This document shows positions 59,395-64,000 of a stretch of 64,000 nucleotides of DNA, in pieces (within the stretch, counting starts at the first letter, position 1; each line of letters starts with the position of its first letter). Below the pieces are notes generated by a model. That model did no database searches and was not told the DNA's origin. It saw only the letters and a program-made list of their open reading frames with translations. Location of the stretch: assembly GCA_050181835.1 (NCBI GenBank), contig JBFXCU010000014.1, positions 8,072 to 72,071 of the forward strand, read 5' to 3'. Source of the DNA: CAILZL01 sp050181835. GTDB lineage: Bacteria; Pseudomonadota; Gammaproteobacteria; Steroidobacterales; Steroidobacteraceae. The translations under genes were made by a program, and so were the position numbers.

Positions 59395-60774
59395 TCATCG
59401 CCGGGTCGGCCCAACCGTAATGGCCTGTTGCTGGCTACGATCCAGAGTGGTTAGCAGCGGTTCGGCCTGACGACGAAATTCGGCCAGATAAGTTGATGGG
59501 ATCGGGCTGGCGTTGGGTAACGGTACAGTGCGTGGGTTCTTGTGTACGCCATTGACACGATATTCGTAATGCAGGTGGGGGCCGGTAGCGGCACCGGTCA
59601 TGCCAACATAGCCAATTATTTGGCCTTGCTTGACCCGACTACCGTTTCGGAGTCCCTTGGAGAAGCGCGACATGTGGCCGTACAGCGTGGTGATGGCGGC
59701 ACCATGATCCAAGATGACGACGTTGCCATAGCCGGTTTTTTTCCCCTGAAAGCTGATTTTGCCGTCACCGGCGGCCTTGATGGGTGTGCCGGATGAGGCC
59801 GCGTAGTCCACGCCCTTGTGGGCACGCATTCGGTTCAGGATCGGATGGAAGCGTGCAAAACTGAACCCTGAGCTAATGCGAGTGAAATCAACTGGGGCGC
59901 GCAGGAATTGCTTGTGCATACTGCGACCCTCGGGTGTGAAGTAGTTGCCAATCTCACCATCGGGCGAGTCAAAGCGTATGGCGCGAAATACATGACCATC
60001 GTTGATGAACTCTGCCGCCAGAATCCGACCATCACTAATGTACTCATTATCCCGGTATTGTTTTTCATAGATGATGTTGAAGCGGTCGCCGTTACGGATG
60101 TCCAGCGCAAAATCGATATCCCAACCGAAAATATCATTGGCCATTCGCATGATCAGATCCGCGCTCAGCCCCGCTTTTCGCGCTGATTCAAACAGTGAAT
60201 TGGTAACTGTGCCGCGCACAATGGTGCTGCTGATGCGTAGCGGTGTATTGATTACTTCGGCTGTGAAACCGGTGCTATCGCGAATTACTGACAATTTGGT
60301 GCTGTCGGTGAGTTGACGCGATAGGCTTTGTAAATCACCCGCGCTGTTGTGGCTAAAAGTAATGGGATCACCAGGTCTGAGCTTATCCATTGCTTGCTGG
60401 ACGCCGGGCAGCTGGCGAATCGTTGCTAAATCTTGCAGATTTAGTTGTAGCTGCCTGAATATGCGCTCCATGGTGTCATTGCGGCGGACTACAAATTCCA
60501 CTGTATTGACCAAAGCCTTCTCGTGGGGGGCGTCCAAGTTAGGGAGGGGTAACCCCGACGCGATTCCATTAGTCAGTGCTACCAGTTCCGAAGACGCAAT
60601 AGGTGTGTTCTGCTGCGCAATGAAAAGTTTATAAACGGCAATGCCGCCCAAAGTGGGCAACAACAAGCTGAAAATCGCCCAGCTGATGTGGGCGGTTGCG
60701 GTGCGCGCTTTGGGTTGGTCGCTAACGGCACTATGCCTTGATTTTGCCACGTATTTCACTAAGCCAATTACCAT
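59395..60774 (-). CDS. M23 family peptidase (OapA-N / LytM), cell-wall endopeptidase
   Basis: A 459-residue membrane-anchored peptidase of the MepM/ YebA type. A basic N-terminus (SRHSAVSDQPKARTATAHISWAIFSLLLPTLGGIAVYKLF) ends in one membrane helix (about residues 31-52). An OapA/LysM-like region with VEFVVRRNDTMERIFRQLQLNL follows. The C-terminal LytM domain has the zinc-site motifs RAHKGVDYAASSGTPIKAAGDG (HxxxD), TLYGHMSRF and GPHLHYEYRVNG (HxH). I use the ATG at 60774; an in-frame TTG at 60813 would add 13 residues. Divergent from tyrS, as commonly in gammaproteobacteria. Confidence 0.88.
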   Translation of the reverse strand: MVIGLVKYVAKSRHSAVSDQPKARTATAHISWAIFSLLLPTLGGIAVYKLFIAQQNTPIASSELVALTNGIASGLPLPNLDAPHEKALVNTVEFVVRRNDTMERIFRQLQLNLQDLATIRQLPGVQQAMDKLRPGDPITFSHNSAGDLQSLSRQLTDSTKLSVIRDSTGFTAEVINTPLRISSTIVRGTVTNSLFESARKAGLSADLIMRMANDIFGWDIDFALDIRNGDRFNIIYEKQYRDNEYISDGRILAAEFINDGHVFRAIRFDSPDGEIGNYFTPEGRSMHKQFLRAPVDFTRISSGFSFARFHPILNRMRAHKGVDYAASSGTPIKAAGDGKISFQGKKTGYGNVVILDHGAAITTLYGHMSRFSKGLRNGSRVKQGQIIGYVGMTGAATGPHLHYEYRVNGVHKNPRTVPLPNASPIPSTYLAEFRRQAEPLLTTLDRSQQQAITVGPTRR

Positions 60775-60920
60775 CAAAGAGAGAAAGTTAGTTTCTTGGT
60801 AAACCTGCGTCAACCAATCATGGCTTAAGTTTTGTTCAGAAGGGGTGTGCTGTGTTTGCGCCGTTTCGACGAACCCCCTAAAGTCCTCGGTCTTTATCGG
60901 GTTTAACGGAGATGGAGTTG

Positions 60921-62141
60921 ATGGGTCAGATGTCGCCTGAAGCGCAGATAGCAGAGTTGGCCAGAGGGTCTGCCGAGCTGTTGCTTGAGCCAGAGTTACT
61001 CAAAAAGCTCAAACGTGGCAAGCCCTTGGTGGTCAAGGCAGGCTTTGATCCCACCGCCCCAGACTTGCATCTGGGTCATACCGTGCTGATTAACAAATTG
61101 CGTCGCTTCCAGGATTTAGGGCATCAAGTGGTGTTTCTGATTGGTGACTTTACCGGCTTGATTGGTGACCCTACCGGTCGAAATGCTACACGACCAGCGC
61201 TTACTCCCGATGAGGTGAAGGCTAATGCGCTCACTTACCAAAAGCAGGTATTCAAGATCCTTGATCCGGAGAAAACTCGCGTTGAGTTTAATTCCAGCTG
61301 GATGAGCATGATGTCCGCTGTCGATCTGATCCAGTTGGCGGGCAAGCACACCGTGGCGCGCATGCTCGAGCGTGACGATTTCAACAAGCGCTACAAGGGT
61401 GGACAGCCAATAGCCATTCATGAGTTTTTATACCCCTTGGTGCAAGGCTATGATTCAGTAGCGTTAAAAGCGGATGTGGAGCTGGGCGGAACCGACCAAA
61501 AATTCAATTTGTTGATGGGGCGTCATCTGCAGGAGGTCTACGGTCAAGAGCCTCAGGTAGTGCTGACCATGCCCCTGCTTGAAGGGCTGGATGGCGTCAA
61601 CAAGATGTCCAAGTCGCTGGGTAATTACATTGGTATTACCGATACGCCGGAGGATATGTTTGGCAAGCTCATGTCAATTTCTGATGAATTGATGTGGCGA
61701 TACTTTGATTTGTTGTCATTTCGCTCCAATGCCGAGCTGTCACAGCTGCGGCGTGAGGTGGCTGATGGTCGCAATCCCCGGGACGTTAAGTTCGAACTGG
61801 GTGTTGAGATGGTGTCGCGGTTTCATGATCAGGTTGCGGGTGAGCGCGCCAAACGGGCGTTTATAGCTCGTTTCCAAAAAGGCGTACTGCCTGATGACAT
61901 CCCTAAAAAAACCATTGCCATTGCTGGTGATGAAGTGTTGTTGGCGCAGCTGATCAAGTTCGCTGGCATGGCGGTTAGCACCACGGCGGCTAACCGTTTG
62001 CTGGAGCAGGGTGCGGTACGCGTGGGTGGTGAGCGAATAACTGATGTTAAGCACAAGTTACAGGTAGGTGGTGTGTTCTTGGTGCAAGTAGGAAAGCGCG
62101 AATTTGCAGAGATTTTCTTGGTGAAATCGTCCGCTAACTAA
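60921..62141 (+). CDS. tyrS: Tyrosyl-tRNA synthetase
   Basis: Charges tRNA-Tyr. A 406-residue class I synthetase with the HLGHT (HIGH-like) motif in DPTAPDLHLGHTVLINKLRRFQDLGHQVVFLIGDFTGLIGDPTGR, the LYPLVQGYDSVALKADVELGGTDQKFNLLMGR tyrosine-binding stretch, the KMSKS loop, and a C-terminal S4 domain (TAANRLLEQGAVRVGGERITD). This is the TyrZ-like longer form. I take the ATG at 60921 with CGGAG nine bases upstream; an ATG at 60912 overlaps that site. It directly precedes the rRNA operon. Confidence 0.95.
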   Translation: MGQMSPEAQIAELARGSAELLLEPELLKKLKRGKPLVVKAGFDPTAPDLHLGHTVLINKLRRFQDLGHQVVFLIGDFTGLIGDPTGRNATRPALTPDEVKANALTYQKQVFKILDPEKTRVEFNSSWMSMMSAVDLIQLAGKHTVARMLERDDFNKRYKGGQPIAIHEFLYPLVQGYDSVALKADVELGGTDQKFNLLMGRHLQEVYGQEPQVVLTMPLLEGLDGVNKMSKSLGNYIGITDTPEDMFGKLMSISDELMWRYFDLLSFRSNAELSQLRREVADGRNPRDVKFELGVEMVSRFHDQVAGERAKRAFIARFQKGVLPDDIPKKTIAIAGDEVLLAQLIKFAGMAVSTTAANRLLEQGAVRVGGERITDVKHKLQVGGVFLVQVGKREFAEIFLVKSSAN

Positions 62142-62149
62142 GCGCTATA

Positions 62150-62197
62150 AAGATTATTGAAAAAGAATGTTGACAGTCACTTTGCATTGGGTAAACT
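62150..62197 (+). promoter_or_regulatory. rRNA operon P1-type promoter with UP-like element
   Basis: TTGACA (62170-62175) and TAAACT (62192-62197) with a 16-base spacer, preceded by an A/T-rich UP-like stretch and followed by a GC-rich discriminator (GCGCGCCC). That discriminator is the mark of stringent, ppGpp-sensitive rRNA promoters. Transcription should start at about 62204. Confidence 0.8.
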
Positions 62198-62336
62198 GCG
62201 CGCCCTCCCGCAGCCCGGCCTGTTGAAAAACAGCTGAAAACGCAGCGAAGAGGGCAATAAATATCTTCGGAATTTGTTGACAGACTAACAAGAAGCCGGT
62301 TAAAGTTCCGCTTCTCAGCGCGGCGAAAGTTGTGCA

Positions 62337-62348
62337 GCTCTTTAAGAA
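62337..62348 (+). promoter_or_regulatory. boxA antitermination sequence in rRNA leader
   Basis: GCTCTTTAAGAA matches the core of boxA (TGCTCTTTAACA), where NusB-S10 bind. It lies about 116 bases before the 16S gene. Confidence 0.65.
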
Positions 62349-62463
62349 CATAAACAGGTAATTTTTGTGGGGACTCGCGTCGTCGTGACAACGATTGATG
62401 GCGAGTAACTGATAGCCAGAATGGGTTATTGGAGAAAGCTTCTGATCTAAAAGCTTTGGCTTT

Positions 62464-64000
<1,537 letters not shown>

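Larger units (their letters stand above)
62142..62463 (+). other. rRNA operon promoter and leader region
   Basis: About 322 bases between tyrS and 16S rRNA. It contains an A/T-rich stretch (62150-62168), a strong promoter and a boxA antitermination signal, described separately, and leader sequences that will pair with the region after 16S for RNase III cutting. No protein gene seen. Confidence 0.7.

Overview
The window looks like one end of a chromosomal contig from a gammaproteobacterium. The main evidence is gene order: hemA-prfA; lolB-ispE-tRNA-Gln-prs-rplY-pth-ychF; tyrS next to a ribosomal RNA operon; ppk1 and a bfd-bfr pair. A nearly complete 16S rRNA gene closes the window. I cannot place it to genus by eye. 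Base composition is moderate and even, except for an AT-rich island at about 17.95-19.75 kb.

Layout. 1-15.7 kb: motA-motB behind a likely sigma-28 promoter, two related outer-membrane proteins, a PuuC-type aldehyde dehydrogenase, a Tat-exported PhoX-type phosphatase, a large DUF748 protein, a secreted redoxin, an FAD oxidase and signal peptidase I. 15.7-19.9 kb: an integron. An IntI-type integrase faces left; a LexA box and a candidate cassette promoter overlap between it and the attachment site; two cassettes follow on the plus strand. Cassette 1 carries an aquaporin Z gene. Cassette 2 carries three coupled genes: a pentapeptide-repeat membrane protein, a nucleotidyltransferase and a 95-residue protein. 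Each cassette's first six bases match its own attC R'' box exactly, which fixes the boundaries. 19.9-31.7 kb: WbuC cupin, photolyase, DUF2189 protein, HtpX, ProA, an OmpA-family protein, a C-terminal-heme cytochrome, and a five-gene molybdenum cofactor operon (moeA-moaA-moaC-mobA/moaD fusion-moaE).

31.8-46.1 kb: mtgA, a cyclophilin, prmC, a Fur-box-preceded bfd-bfr pair, a methyltransferase, prfA-hemA, and the lolB-to-ychF housekeeping block with two tRNAs. 46.5-53.6 kb: a seven-gene metal-uptake operon (small secreted protein, DUF4198 protein, membrane-anchored protein, TroA/ZnuA-type binding protein, ATPase, permease, and a second binding protein that has lost the metal-binding histidines), then a membrane-anchored winged-helix regulator. 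Helically phased CGTTAAT/CGTTAACG repeats lie before both the operon and the regulator gene. 53.6-64 kb: lytic transglycosylase Slt, an acidic small protein interrupted by a 100-N assembly gap, proB, ppk1, an M23 peptidase, tyrS, and the rrn promoter, leader and 16S rRNA.

The strongest candidate for something undescribed is the three-gene cassette 2 in an apparently SOS-controlled integron. Second is the metal-uptake operon with its degenerate second binding protein and possible shared operator.
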